From Streptomyces griseoluteus (lineage in GTDB: Bacteria; Actinomycetota; Actinomycetes; Streptomycetales; Streptomycetaceae): a stretch of DNA of 64,000 bases. Position 1 is the first letter of the stretch. Each line of letters opens with the position of its first letter. Location of the stretch: the NCBI RefSeq assembly GCF_004784465.1, contig NZ_SRRU01000004.1, positions 310,001 through 374,000 of the forward strand. The letters run 5' to 3'. This document shows positions 45,935 to 54,031 of the stretch, piece by piece. Position numbers and translations under genes: made by a program. Under the pieces are notes generated by a model. That model made no database searches. It had not been told where the DNA came from and saw only the letters and a program-made list of their open reading frames with translations.

Positions 45935-46502
45935 GGGATCGGGCCGTCGGCGCGGCCCCGTCCGGCGCTCGGCGCGTACGCTCCTGATCGTCTGCGGCAG
46001 CAAGGAGACCGAGCGCCAGTACTTCCAGGGGCTGCGCGAGCAATTGCGGAACCCCGCTGTGTCCGTCGTCGTGCGGGGCAAGGCATGTTCCCCGACACAG
46101 CTGGTCGCCTATGCCAAGACACAGCGCAGCCTGGGCAAGGACAGCTTCGACGAGGTCTGGTGCGTCTTCGACGTGGACCAGTTCCCGGACGTGTCGGCGG
46201 CTGTGACCGCCGCCCGCCGCGCAGGCATCCGGGTGGCGGTCTCCCACCCGTGCTTCGAGCTGTGGCTGCTCCTCCACTTCGCCGCGCACACGGCCCACGT
46301 GGCGACGTACAAGGCCCTGCTGCCGATCCTGCGTAAGCACGTGCCGGAGTACGACAAGACGCGCATCGACTTCGCTGTGTACCGAGATGGCCGAACCGAC
46401 GCGATGGAGCGTGCCCGCAAGCTGGACTCCAGCGGGCAGGATTACGCCCGGAACCCGTCGACCGGTGTATGGCAGCTCGTGGAACGAATGGAAGAGCGCT
46501 GA
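45912..46502 (+). CDS. RloB-family protein (AbiLii-like)
   Basis: The 196-residue protein has TLLIVCGSKETERQYFQGLR near residue 21, VWCVFDVDQF near 82 and SHPCFELWLLLHF near 112, the signature blocks of RloB (TOPRIM-like fold, possible nuclease). It starts at GTG 45912 (GGGGGGCAC upstream) inside the end of the ATPase gene, so the two are translationally coupled. Together they form a two-gene defence system of the RloA/RloB or AbiL type. Confidence 0.85.
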   Translation: MARPFPREGSGRRRGPVRRSARTLLIVCGSKETERQYFQGLREQLRNPAVSVVVRGKACSPTQLVAYAKTQRSLGKDSFDEVWCVFDVDQFPDVSAAVTAARRAGIRVAVSHPCFELWLLLHFAAHTAHVATYKALLPILRKHVPEYDKTRIDFAVYRDGRTDAMERARKLDSSGQDYARNPSTGVWQLVERMEER

Positions 46503-46635
46503 GGGTGGTACTCGCCGCTGAGAGCCCCGTACGGCGCAGGGCTGTCCGCCCGTGGCTGACAGGCCGCGCCGGGGCTTGCCACGGACCTCCCCCTCTGGGA
46601 GAGGATGGCGGAATTCCGTACGAAGGAGAACCACG

Positions 46636-47166
46636 GTGAGCATCGACCCGTCCTCGATTCCGAACTTCGGGGGCCAGCCCGAGCAGCAGCCGCAGGGACC
46701 GGCGGGCCCCGTCCTCCCGGATCAGGACCTTGTGAAGCAGCTCCTGGACCAGATGGAGCTGAAGTACGTCGTGGACGAGGAGGGCGACCTCGCGGCGCCC
46801 TGGGAGCAGTTCCGTACGTACTTCATGTTCCGCGGCGAGGACGAGCAGGCCGTCTTCTCGGTGCGGACCTTCTACGACCGTCCGCACCAGATCGAGGAGA
46901 AGACGCGACTGCTGGAGTCCGTCGACGACTGGAACCGGCGCACCCTGTGGCCCAAGGTCTACACCCACACCCACGACGACGGCACGGTCCGCCTCATCGG
47001 CGAGGCCCAGATGCTGATCGGCACGGGCGTCGACCTGAACCACTTCGTCTCCTCCGTGGTGAGCTGGGTCCGCGCGGCCATCGAGTTCGACAAGTGGCTC
47101 GCCGAACAGCTCGGTCTCGAGCAGGAGATCGACGACGCGGAGGACTCGGGCGGGGACGTGGAGTAA
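46636..47166 (+). CDS. YbjN-domain protein
   Basis: The 176-residue protein has the YbjN fold (type III secretion chaperone-like): LVKQLLDQMELKYVVDEEGD, MFRGEDEQAVFSVRTFYDRP, WNRRTLWPKVYTHTHDDGTV and an acidic C-terminus. The exact function is unknown; it is widely conserved in actinobacteria. The GTG at 46636 has the ideal site AAGGAG eight bases upstream. It converges on the aminotransferase gene across a strong terminator. Confidence 0.88.
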   Translation: MSIDPSSIPNFGGQPEQQPQGPAGPVLPDQDLVKQLLDQMELKYVVDEEGDLAAPWEQFRTYFMFRGEDEQAVFSVRTFYDRPHQIEEKTRLLESVDDWNRRTLWPKVYTHTHDDGTVRLIGEAQMLIGTGVDLNHFVSSVVSWVRAAIEFDKWLAEQLGLEQEIDDAEDSGGDVE

Positions 47167-47187
47167 TCCACCCACCCCGGCCGCACA

Positions 47188-47231
47188 CGGCCGAGGGCCG
47201 GGGCGCGTTTCGCTGCCCCGGCCCTCGGCCG
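47188..47231. terminator. Terminator between converging YbjN and aminotransferase genes
   Basis: A perfect 17-bp stem CGGCCGAGGGCCGGGGC with its complement, 10-nt loop. Confidence 0.9.
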
Positions 47232-47240
47232 TTTCCGTTG

Positions 47241-48419
47241 TCACGCCATGCGGCGCAGGCGGTCCGTGGCCTCCTGGAGGATCTCCGGCTTCTTGCAGAA
47301 CGCGAAGCGTACGAACGGGGCGCCGGCCTCGCGGTCGTCGTAGAAGACGGCGTTGGGGACGGCCACCACGCCGGCGCGTTCGGGGAGGGCGCGGCAGAAG
47401 GCGAAGCCGTCCTTCTCGCCGAGGGGGCGGATGTCGGTGGTGATGAAGTAGGTGCCGGCGGGACGGAAGACGCCGAAACCCGCCTCGGCGAGGCCCGTGG
47501 CGAGGATGTCGCGGCGGGCGACCATGTCGCTGCGGAAGCCGTCGAAGTAGGAGTCGGGCAGGGCGAGGGCCTCGGCGACCGCGTACTGGAAGGGACCCGC
47601 CGAGACGTAGGTGAGGTACTGCTTCGCCGAGCGGACCGCGCTGACCAGGGCGGGAGCCGCCGTCACCCAGCCGACCTTCCAGCCCGTGAACGAAAACGTC
47701 TTGCCGGCCGAGCCGATCGTCACCGTGCGGTCGCGCATGCCGGGGAAGCTCGCGAGCGGGAGGTGCTCGGCGTCGTCGAAGACCAGGTGCTCGTACACCT
47801 CGTCCGTGACCACCAGCAGGTCCCGCTCGACCGCCAGCCCGGCGATCGCGGTCAGCTCCTCGCGGGTGAGGACCGTGCCGGTCGGATTGTGCGGAGTGTT
47901 GATCAGCAGCAGCCGGGTGCGGTCGGTGACGGCCGCGCGCAGCTCGTCCAGGTCCAGCCGGAAGCGGTCCTCTGCCGGGCGCAGCGTCACCGGTACGCGC
48001 CGCCCGCCGGCCATGGCGATGCTCGCCGCGTACGAGTCGTAGTACGGCTCCAGCGCCACCACCTCGTCACCCGGCTCCACCAGCGCGAGCAGGGTCGCCG
48101 CGATGGCCTCCGTGGCGCCCGCCGTGACCAGCACCTCGGTGTCGGGGTCGTACGCGAGGCCGCACCGGCGCCGCTGGTGCGCGGTGATCGCGTGCCGCAG
48201 CTCCGGCACGCCCGGACCCGGCGGGTACTGGTTCCCCCGCCCGTCCCGCAGCGCCCGCACCGCCGCCTCCCTGATCTCCTCGGGGCCGTCCGTGTCGGGG
48301 AAACCCTGCCCGAGGTTGATCGCGCCGGTGGCCGTGGCCAGCGCGGACATCTCGGCGAAGATGGTCGTCCCGAACTCGGCGAGCCGGCGGTTGAGGTACG
48401 GACGTGCGGTGGAGGTCAT
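47241..48419 (-). CDS. Class I/II PLP-dependent aminotransferase
   Basis: The 392-residue fold-type I aminotransferase has INLGQGFPDTDGP, NTPHNPTGTVL (about 170) and the PLP lysine in TIGSAGKTFSFTGWKVGW (about 230). The ATG at 48419 follows GGAGG by nine bases; the earlier in-frame ATG at 48428 lacks spacing. It resembles methionine/kynurenine-type aminotransferases. The left end of the AICE begins only 22 bp upstream, so its native promoter has been separated by 13.7 kb. Confidence 0.93.
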   Translation of the reverse strand: MTSTARPYLNRRLAEFGTTIFAEMSALATATGAINLGQGFPDTDGPEEIREAAVRALRDGRGNQYPPGPGVPELRHAITAHQRRRCGLAYDPDTEVLVTAGATEAIAATLLALVEPGDEVVALEPYYDSYAASIAMAGGRRVPVTLRPAEDRFRLDLDELRAAVTDRTRLLLINTPHNPTGTVLTREELTAIAGLAVERDLLVVTDEVYEHLVFDDAEHLPLASFPGMRDRTVTIGSAGKTFSFTGWKVGWVTAAPALVSAVRSAKQYLTYVSAGPFQYAVAEALALPDSYFDGFRSDMVARRDILATGLAEAGFGVFRPAGTYFITTDIRPLGEKDGFAFCRALPERAGVVAVPNAVFYDDREAGAPFVRFAFCKKPEILQEATDRLRRMA

Positions 48420-48440
48420 ACCGGCCATCCTCCGCCCAAG

Positions 48441-48458
48441 CTCTGGAGTTCCTCAACT
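48441..48458 (+). other. Left attachment site (att) of the AICE
   Basis: CTCTGGAGTTCCTCAACT; differs from the right copy at one base. Two arm-like GACGGCCC repeats, spaced 11 bp, follow at 48562 and 48573. Unlike most AICEs the target is not a tRNA gene but the 5' flank of an aminotransferase gene. Confidence 0.7.
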
Positions 48459-48789
48459 TACGTTCGGGGGTTGGCGTCTGCGTCGACGCTCCTTGGGGCT
48501 CCTCTGAGCTGGGGGAGATCTGCCGTCAACTGTCATCGTTGGTCGTGGCTGGCTGCTGTCGGACGGCCCACAGACGGCCCAGCGCGGGGCGTCCACCCCC
48601 CCGCAGGTTCCCGGTTGATGGGGCACAGGGGGAGCGCGCAATTTCGCGCCGTGCGCTGCGCCCATGCGGTATCTGGTTGAGTAGTCGCTCGCTGTCGGTG
48701 CTCTGCGGCGTGGCCAAGGGATTGAGCAGTTCCTCGGGCCGGTACAAGGGGCAGAGACTCCTGCCATTCGCTGGGTCGGCATCGAGTCG

Positions 48790-49059
48790 ATGAAGCGCGG
48801 GTACGAGGTGACACTGCATGTCGTCGAGGACGCGGGCAGCGAGACCTTCTGTGATCTCCTGGAGTTTCCGCCGCTGGACCCCGATCACGAGTTCGGCCGG
48901 ACACTTGCTGTCGCCGATGATGCGGCCGTCGCGATGGCTGAGGCTGAGTGTCGGACCGGGGCGGCCCGTCACCGCTGGGTGAACGCCGGCATGGCAGGAG
49001 ACGAGTACCTCGACTACCTCCGCGAGCGGCGTTCTGGCTCAATGACCGCGCAAGAGTGA
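48790..49059 (+). CDS. Hypothetical 89-aa protein
   Basis: The 89-residue acidic protein starts at ATG 48790. It has EVTLHVVEDAGSETFCDLLE at the N-terminus and two C-terminal helical stretches with RHRWVNAG. No family was recognised. It is the first gene within the element and has no clear partner. Codon use is somewhat less GC-biased than in neighbours. Confidence 0.5.
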   Translation: MKRGYEVTLHVVEDAGSETFCDLLEFPPLDPDHEFGRTLAVADDAAVAMAEAECRTGAARHRWVNAGMAGDEYLDYLRERRSGSMTAQE

Positions 49060-49457
49060 CGGGGGCAGGCCGATGATGCGGATGGCGCCCGCCTGGTCTG
49101 TCGGGGTATGCGCGAAATCACCGCCACGCCCGTTCATCGGCATCTCATGCACAACCACCCCATCGGCGGCACCGAGACATGCATGGCGGTGCATACATCG
49201 CGGCCGGACGGGACCGCGTCGACCCGTCTGCCGTAATCCCCTTCACGCGTTCGGGGGATACGCCGGATGATCAGAGTTTTGAGTCTGATTCTTTTCATCC
49301 CGCCTCATGTCACTGAAGAAACGATTGCTTTTAGTTGTCGATTGCTAGTTTTCTCGGTGCGCGAATTTCCTGCGTAATATGCCGCAACAGCAACAAGGCT
49401 ACCGGGCGTATCGGATAGGGCCCGGATGCCAACGGCCCCCACAGGAAATGGCCTTCG
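49060..49457 (+). other. Intergenic region upstream of the DUF3494 gene
   Basis: 398 bp with no supported gene. The right half (49290-49370) is unusually AT-rich for this genome, consistent with a promoter or recently acquired DNA. AGGAAA lies 11 bp before the DUF3494 ATG. Confidence 0.45.
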
Positions 49458-50756
49458 ATGAAGCTGAAGTTCCATCAAGTGGCTCACCGCCGCAGTCTGT
49501 CCGGCGTGCTCGCCTCGGCTCTTGCCGCGACGGTCGCCGCCACGATGGTCGCGCTCACACCGACGCCGGCGCTCGCCATCGCCACGCCCGTACCGCTGGC
49601 GACGGCCGCCAGCTACTCCGTGCTCGCGGGTACGCAGGTCACCAACACCGGACCCTCGGTGATCGCTCACGACCTCGGGGTGCACCCGGGTACGGCCATC
49701 ACCGGCTTCCCGCCCGGCCAGGTGCTCGGTGCCGTCCACTCCGCCGACGCCGCCGCCGCTCAGGCCAAGGCGGACCTGGTCACCGCGTACAACAACGCCG
49801 CCGGCCAGGCCACGGACTTCGCGCTCCCGGCCGGCATCGGCAACGGCAACACCCTGCTTCCGGGTGTCTACAGCGCCGTGGCCGGTGTCGGGCTCAACGG
49901 CGACCTGATCCTGGACGCCGGCGGCAACCCGAACGCCGTCTGGGTGTTCCAGATCCCGGAGGCCCTGACGACGGCGTCCTCCAGCCGGGTACTGCTCACG
50001 AACGGCGCTTCGCCGTGCAACGTGTACTGGCAGATCGGCAGTTCGGCCACCCTGGGCACGAACTCCACCTTCGTCGGCACCATCATGGCCCTGACCTCGA
50101 TCAGCGTCACCACGGGGACGAACATCGAGGGCCGGGCGCTGGCCCGCAACGGTGCCGTGACGCTCGACACCAACCGGATCTTCCTCAACTCGTGCGCGAA
50201 CACCACCACCGGTGGGACGACGACCGGCACGACCACGGGCACGACCACGGGAACCACCACCGGCAACACGACCGGAAGCACGACCACGGGCACCACCACC
50301 GGCAACACGACCGGAAGCACGACCACCGGCGGACTGCTCAGCGGGGGTCTGGTCACCGGCGGGGTCCTGGGCGGACCCATCGTCGACGTCACCGGCGGTG
50401 ACACCTCCGGCAACATCGCCGGCAACACGTCCGGGAACACGGCGGGCAACACCGCCGGCAACACCACCTCCGGCAACACCGCGGGCAACACCATCGGCGG
50501 CAACGGCAACGGCAACGGCAACGGCCACGGCCACAAGCCGGGCCACGGCAAGCACGAGAAGCCGCACCACGACGCCAAGCCGGGCCACGGCAAGCACGAG
50601 AAGCCGCACCACGACGCCAAGCCGGGCCACGGCCACGAGAGCAAGCCGGGCCACGGCCACGAGAGCAAGCCCCAGCACCCCGACGAGACCTACGGCTACC
50701 AGGACAAGCCCGAGGTCCCGGAGATGGGCGACTACGACAAGGCGTACAAGGGCTAG
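49458..50756 (+). CDS. Secreted DUF3494 (ice-binding-like fold) protein with Thr-Gly and His-rich repeats
   Basis: The 432-residue protein has a Sec signal peptide (about 1-40, ending ALA) and a DUF3494 beta-solenoid domain (about 45-250; ATAASYSVLAGTQVTNTGPS, HPGTAITGFPPG, NAVWVFQI). Tandem (TTG)n / GNTTGS and GNTAGNT repeats follow (about 250-350), then a Gly/His/Lys segment (GHGKHEKPHHDAKP units, about 355-425). It is probably an extracellular adhesin-like protein whose His-rich tail could bind metal. There is no sortase signal. It is carried as cargo of the element, with the next two genes. Confidence 0.85.
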   Translation: MKLKFHQVAHRRSLSGVLASALAATVAATMVALTPTPALAIATPVPLATAASYSVLAGTQVTNTGPSVIAHDLGVHPGTAITGFPPGQVLGAVHSADAAAAQAKADLVTAYNNAAGQATDFALPAGIGNGNTLLPGVYSAVAGVGLNGDLILDAGGNPNAVWVFQIPEALTTASSSRVLLTNGASPCNVYWQIGSSATLGTNSTFVGTIMALTSISVTTGTNIEGRALARNGAVTLDTNRIFLNSCANTTTGGTTTGTTTGTTTGTTTGNTTGSTTTGTTTGNTTGSTTTGGLLSGGLVTGGVLGGPIVDVTGGDTSGNIAGNTSGNTAGNTAGNTTSGNTAGNTIGGNGNGNGNGHGHKPGHGKHEKPHHDAKPGHGKHEKPHHDAKPGHGHESKPGHGHESKPQHPDETYGYQDKPEVPEMGDYDKAYKG

Positions 50757-50885
50757 ACGGCACCCACCGCGGTGAATTCGTCCACCGGACGACGGCGCAC
50801 GGCGAGTCCCCACGGACCCGCCGTGCGCCGCCCGTGGCGATCCGCGGTGACTATCGGACGCGAGCAGTTATCTGAGAGAGGCGGG

Positions 50886-51614
50886 GTGGCGGTGCCGACC
50901 CGAATCGAATCGGCGGATGCGGAGGCGGAGGCGGAGGCGATCCAGCACTCCCTTTCCGGTCCGGCCGCACCTAAAGGCCCTGGCGGCGACCCGACGCCGG
51001 AAAGCCGGCCGACCGGTGTCCTCGTGGTGAGAACAGGTCTGTGGACCACTGTGATCCTTTGCGTGGCGGCGACCCTCGTCCACGTGTTTCTTGTTTTCCT
51101 GCACGTCGCTCCCGCCAATACCGTGTCCAAACGATTCACCCCGCAGATCAACGCGTGGGTTTTTCCCTTTTTCGAACAGAACTGGCGACTTTTCGCGCCG
51201 GACCCTGAATCCGTCAACCGGCAGATCCTGGTGAGAACGGCCCACACCGGGCCGGGCGGAGCCATCCGGGTGAGCGGCTGGTCCGACCTGACCGCGGTGG
51301 ACCACGCGGCGGTCGAACACGATCCGTTCCCAAGCCACACCGCCCAGAACCTGCTGCGCCGCGCCTGGTCCTCCTACGTCGATTCGCACGGCGGGGACGA
51401 CAAGTCCCGCACGGAACGGGCCCTGATGATGCAGAAGTACCTGGCGAACATCGCCGCGGACCGGGTCGCCGCGCACAAGGGCGGCTCGTTCGACTTCGTC
51501 CAGCTCCGTGTCATCACCCGGCCCATCCCCGCCTCGGGCTCCGCGGGCAGCCCGCCGAAGCCCGCCGAGAACCGGCTTCTGCCGTGGTGGAAGGTGTCCA
51601 GCCATGGGAAGTGA
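50886..51614 (+). CDS. DUF5819 membrane protein
   Basis: The 242-residue protein has one transmembrane helix near residue 50 (LWTTVILCVAATLVHVFLVF) and a C-terminal domain with the DUF5819 core (NAWVFPFFEQNWRLFAPDPE). The GTG at 50886 has GAGAGGCGGG upstream. It overlaps the HTTM gene by 11 bp (ATGGGAAGTGA), so the two are coupled. DUF5819 and HTTM proteins are commonly adjacent in actinobacteria; the joint function is unknown, perhaps modifying a surface protein. Confidence 0.83.
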   Translation: MAVPTRIESADAEAEAEAIQHSLSGPAAPKGPGGDPTPESRPTGVLVVRTGLWTTVILCVAATLVHVFLVFLHVAPANTVSKRFTPQINAWVFPFFEQNWRLFAPDPESVNRQILVRTAHTGPGGAIRVSGWSDLTAVDHAAVEHDPFPSHTAQNLLRRAWSSYVDSHGGDDKSRTERALMMQKYLANIAADRVAAHKGGSFDFVQLRVITRPIPASGSAGSPPKPAENRLLPWWKVSSHGK

Positions 51615-52740
51615 GCAGATCCCCTCGACCGACCGGTACGGAGCCCTCCGGGAACTGCTGACCGGCCGGCCGGTGTCCCTGTATGCCGCGTCGGTGCTGC
51701 GCATCGGCTACGGCTTCCTCTACCTGGGCTTCCTGCTGCGCGAGTTCCCGCACCGCCACGAGATCTGGGGCCCCGACTCGCCGTGGACCCCGGCCCTGGC
51801 GCGGCAGCTCTTCGCCCAGACCGGGTGGAACAGCTTCCTGACCCTGTCCGACGACCGCGCCTGGCTGGAGCTCTGCTACGCGGCGGCCGTCGTCACGTCC
51901 ACCCTGTTCCTGCTGGGCTGGCGCACCCGGATCACCTCCGTGCTCTTCGCCCTCGTGGTGACCTCGTTCCACGCCCGGGCGATCTTCATGACCGACGGCG
52001 GCGACAACCTGATCCTGCTGATGTCCCTCTACCTCGTCCTCACCGCGTGCGGCCGGCGCTGGTCCCTGGACGCGCGCAGGGTCCGGGTGAAGACGGCCCG
52101 GGCGGACGGGGCGCCGCAGGAACCGGTGAAGGGCTCGCTCGTACAGGGAGTCCGGGACGCCCGGATCACCCTGACCACGGTCGTGCACAACTGCGGCATG
52201 TTCCTCATCGCGGCCCAGGTCTGCTTCCTGTACGGATCGGCGGGCCTCTACAAGGTCCAGGGCGCCATGTGGGGCAGCGGCACCGCCCTCCACTACGTCC
52301 TCCACCTCGAACTCTTCCGCCCCTGGCCCGCCCTCTCCCAGTTCGTGGACGCGCACACGACCCTGATCGCGGTCGCCGGGTACATGACCGTGCTGTTGCA
52401 GGTGGCCTTCCCGTTCGTGCTCTTCGGCCGGCTCAAGTACCCCGTGCTGGTCATGCTGCTGGGGATGCACCTCGGCATCGCGGTCCTCATGGGGCTGCCG
52501 CTCTTCTCGGGCGCGATGATCATCGCGGATGCCGTGTTCCTCCCCGACCGCTTCTATCTCTTCCTGCCCCACCTGTACCGGCGCTTGGCCCGCAGGGGCC
52601 GGCCGACGCTCCAGGAGACGGCCGGCGCCGCTTCGGTACCCGCGCAGGCCGGCCCCGCCCCGCTCTGCTCGTCGGCCCGTCCGGCGGAGGGGGAGAACCT
52701 GGCAGCCGACCCCGTCGGGGACCGCTCCGCCGCCCGGTGA
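51604..52740 (+). CDS. HTTM-domain membrane protein (gamma-carboxylase-like)
   Basis: The 378-residue polytopic protein has the horizontally transferred transmembrane (HTTM) domain: PVSLYAASVLRIGYGFLYLG, LLGWRTRITSVLFALVVTSF, FMTDGGDNLILLMSLYLVLT, SAGLYKVQG and a Pro/Ala-rich tail. It is related to vitamin-K-dependent gamma-carboxylases, but carboxylase activity is not proven for bacterial members. It starts at ATG 51604 inside the DUF5819 gene. Last gene of the cargo operon. Confidence 0.85.
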   Translation: MGSEQIPSTDRYGALRELLTGRPVSLYAASVLRIGYGFLYLGFLLREFPHRHEIWGPDSPWTPALARQLFAQTGWNSFLTLSDDRAWLELCYAAAVVTSTLFLLGWRTRITSVLFALVVTSFHARAIFMTDGGDNLILLMSLYLVLTACGRRWSLDARRVRVKTARADGAPQEPVKGSLVQGVRDARITLTTVVHNCGMFLIAAQVCFLYGSAGLYKVQGAMWGSGTALHYVLHLELFRPWPALSQFVDAHTTLIAVAGYMTVLLQVAFPFVLFGRLKYPVLVMLLGMHLGIAVLMGLPLFSGAMIIADAVFLPDRFYLFLPHLYRRLARRGRPTLQETAGAASVPAQAGPAPLCSSARPAEGENLAADPVGDRSAAR

Positions 52741-52778
52741 TTCACCGGAGCCGGCTACACCCCTCAGGTCGGTGAAGC

Positions 52779-52833
52779 CTCGAAGACCGTCGTGGCAGCG
52801 ATGTCACCGTGGGTTCAAATCCCACCGCCTCCG
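52779..52833 (+). tRNA. tRNA-Ser 3' half (fragment, att-like)
   Basis: The 3' portion of a tRNA with long variable arm: anticodon-loop-like CTCGAAG, variable arm GTGGCA/TGTCAC, T-arm GTGGG-TTCAAAT-CCCAC, acceptor CGCCTCC plus G. No matching 5' half (GGAGGCG) lies upstream, so this is not a functional tRNA. A break at the anticodon loop is the usual result of integrase-mediated insertion in a tRNA. A terminator hairpin follows at 52854-52884. Confidence 0.7.
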
Positions 52834-52853
52834 CACGATGAGCCGTGAGGAAA

Positions 52854-52884
52854 GGCCCCTGACCTGGATGTCCGGTCGGGGGCC
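52854..52884 (+). terminator. Hairpin after the tRNA-Ser fragment
   Basis: Stem GGCCCCTGACC/GGTCGGGGGCC (one mismatch) with a 9-nt loop; the usual terminator downstream of tRNA att sites. Confidence 0.6.
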
Positions 52885-53456
52885 GTTCTCATGTCCGCGC
52901 GCTGTGACTGCCCGCTGTTCCCCGTGGTTCCCGTTGGATCGGGCACGGTTGGGGCACGGCCACCTTCTGATCCGTAGCTCTATGTGGATCGGTCAGTGGC
53001 GGTCATACCTGCCGCGCTACGGTCACACTAGGGTGCCTGCGGACGCTGCCGGTTGCGGTAGTTGCTGTACTCCGCTGCTGTACCACCGCTGGCTGTGCCC
53101 GACGCGTTTCCAGGTCACCTGCCATGCCCGTCTAGGCACCTGCCTAGTTGCCTCTGGTCGTTCTGTGGAGGTGACCTACTGAGGCCATAGATCAGTCCGC
53201 CCTTGACAGATGCTAGAAGGGTGACGTACAAGCGCGCACGCTAGCAAGCCCCTGCCTCAGCGCTGTACTATTCCTTACAGGGCGTTACGCTTTTGGGGCT
53301 CTGATCAGGGCTTTTCCAAAGCGGTAGACAGAGAGGCTTGGCCCCGGTGCCAGCCAGGGCCAAACCTCCCGCCTTAGCGAGTCCGGTCGAGTTGCAGCCG
53401 ACCGGACTCGCTGCGTTCACAGCTCATCAGGTCACCTCCGACCGGTTCTCCGATGA
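52885..53456. other. Non-coding region with two strong hairpins
   Basis: It contains GGGCACGGTTGGGGCACGG (repeat GGGCACGG, near 52938), of the kind seen as integrase arm sites in attP regions. A hairpin GAGGCTTGGCCC/GGGCCAAACCTC lies at 53333-53368 and a perfect 14-bp hairpin AGCGAGTCCGGTCG/CGACCGGACTCGCT at 53376-53412. The last probably terminates the small gene at 53457-53576. No longer coding region is supported. Confidence 0.5.
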
Positions 53457-53576
53457 TCAGTGGGGCCACCCCACATGATCGATGATCGTGAACACCAAGG
53501 CCAGCACGGCCAAGCCAACTTGCCACTTCTCAGGGCCCGTCCACTTACGCCTGCGCTTGTCGAGGTTCCCGCTCAC
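53457..53576 (-). CDS. 39-aa membrane mini-protein
   Basis: The GTG at 53576 is preceded by a very good ribosome site (GGGAGGTAGCTG). It encodes 39 residues: a basic head (DKRRRKWTGPEKWQ) and one membrane helix (VGLAVLALVFTIIDHVG). The gene is flanked downstream by a 14-bp hairpin, as expected of a real gene. Minus strand, as is the GntR repressor gene. It might be a small entry-exclusion or toxin-like peptide, but no family was recognised. Confidence 0.6.
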   Translation of the reverse strand: MSGNLDKRRRKWTGPEKWQVGLAVLALVFTIIDHVGWPH

Positions 53577-53825
53577 CAGCTACCTCCCTTCACTCGCGTG
53601 CCGGTTCCGAGTGAACCGGAGTCCTCGAATCCGCCCCCCTCGCAGCGGAGTTCAATCACGAGCTTCGTGAAGTAGCCAGGCTTAGTTTACCGGTCGCCAC
53701 CGACAACCCCGACAGCCTTGTTTTCGCAGGTCAGGGCCCATGTTTTTCTGACGCTACGTCAGGTCCGACATCGAGTTCGAATGAGAACTTGCACGAGACC
53801 TCGAACATCGATGCCAAGTGAGAAC

Positions 53826-53839
53826 GTTTCACGTGAAAC
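53826..53839. promoter_or_regulatory. parS-like palindrome inside the AICE
   Basis: GTTTCACGTGAAAC, identical to the chromosomal parS at 203. No parA or parB gene is in the element, so host ParB would bind it. Confidence 0.8.
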
Positions 53840-53881
53840 GAGGGCCGACCGCCACTGAAAACCCTTCATGAACCACGCCTA

Positions 53882-54031
53882 GCTCCCGTCCCGTACGCCG
53901 TCGACCCACACACCGTGGAGCGGGCGTGGTTCAGGGCGTCAAGGTGGAGCGCGCCACTGTACGAACGACCTTGACGCCCTGGGCCGCGTCTGCTCGGCTC
54001 TGCCTGGGTCGATGGCGTACGGGACGGGAGC
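53882..54031. repeat. Large nested inverted repeat (possible single-strand origin)
   Basis: The outer arms 53882-53908 and 54005-54031 pair over 27 bp with one mismatch (for example CTCCCGTCCCGTACG). The inner arms CAGGGCGTCAAGGT (53932-53945) and ACCTTGACGCCCTG (53968-53981) pair perfectly. Such long structures serve as sso or dso signals in rolling-circle elements. Confidence 0.6.

Noticed and set aside
52741..52833. Possible intact tRNA-Ser gene
   Set aside because: The T-arm, variable arm and acceptor 3' strand are good, but no GGAGGCG 5' strand, D-arm or pairing anticodon stem lies upstream, so it is only a 3' half.
48441..52833. Idea that the cargo region alone is a separate element ending at the tRNA-Ser fragment
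   Set aside because: It has no integrase or second copy of the tRNA sequence at its left end, whereas the 18-bp repeat and arm sites tie its left end to the int gene at 62 kb.
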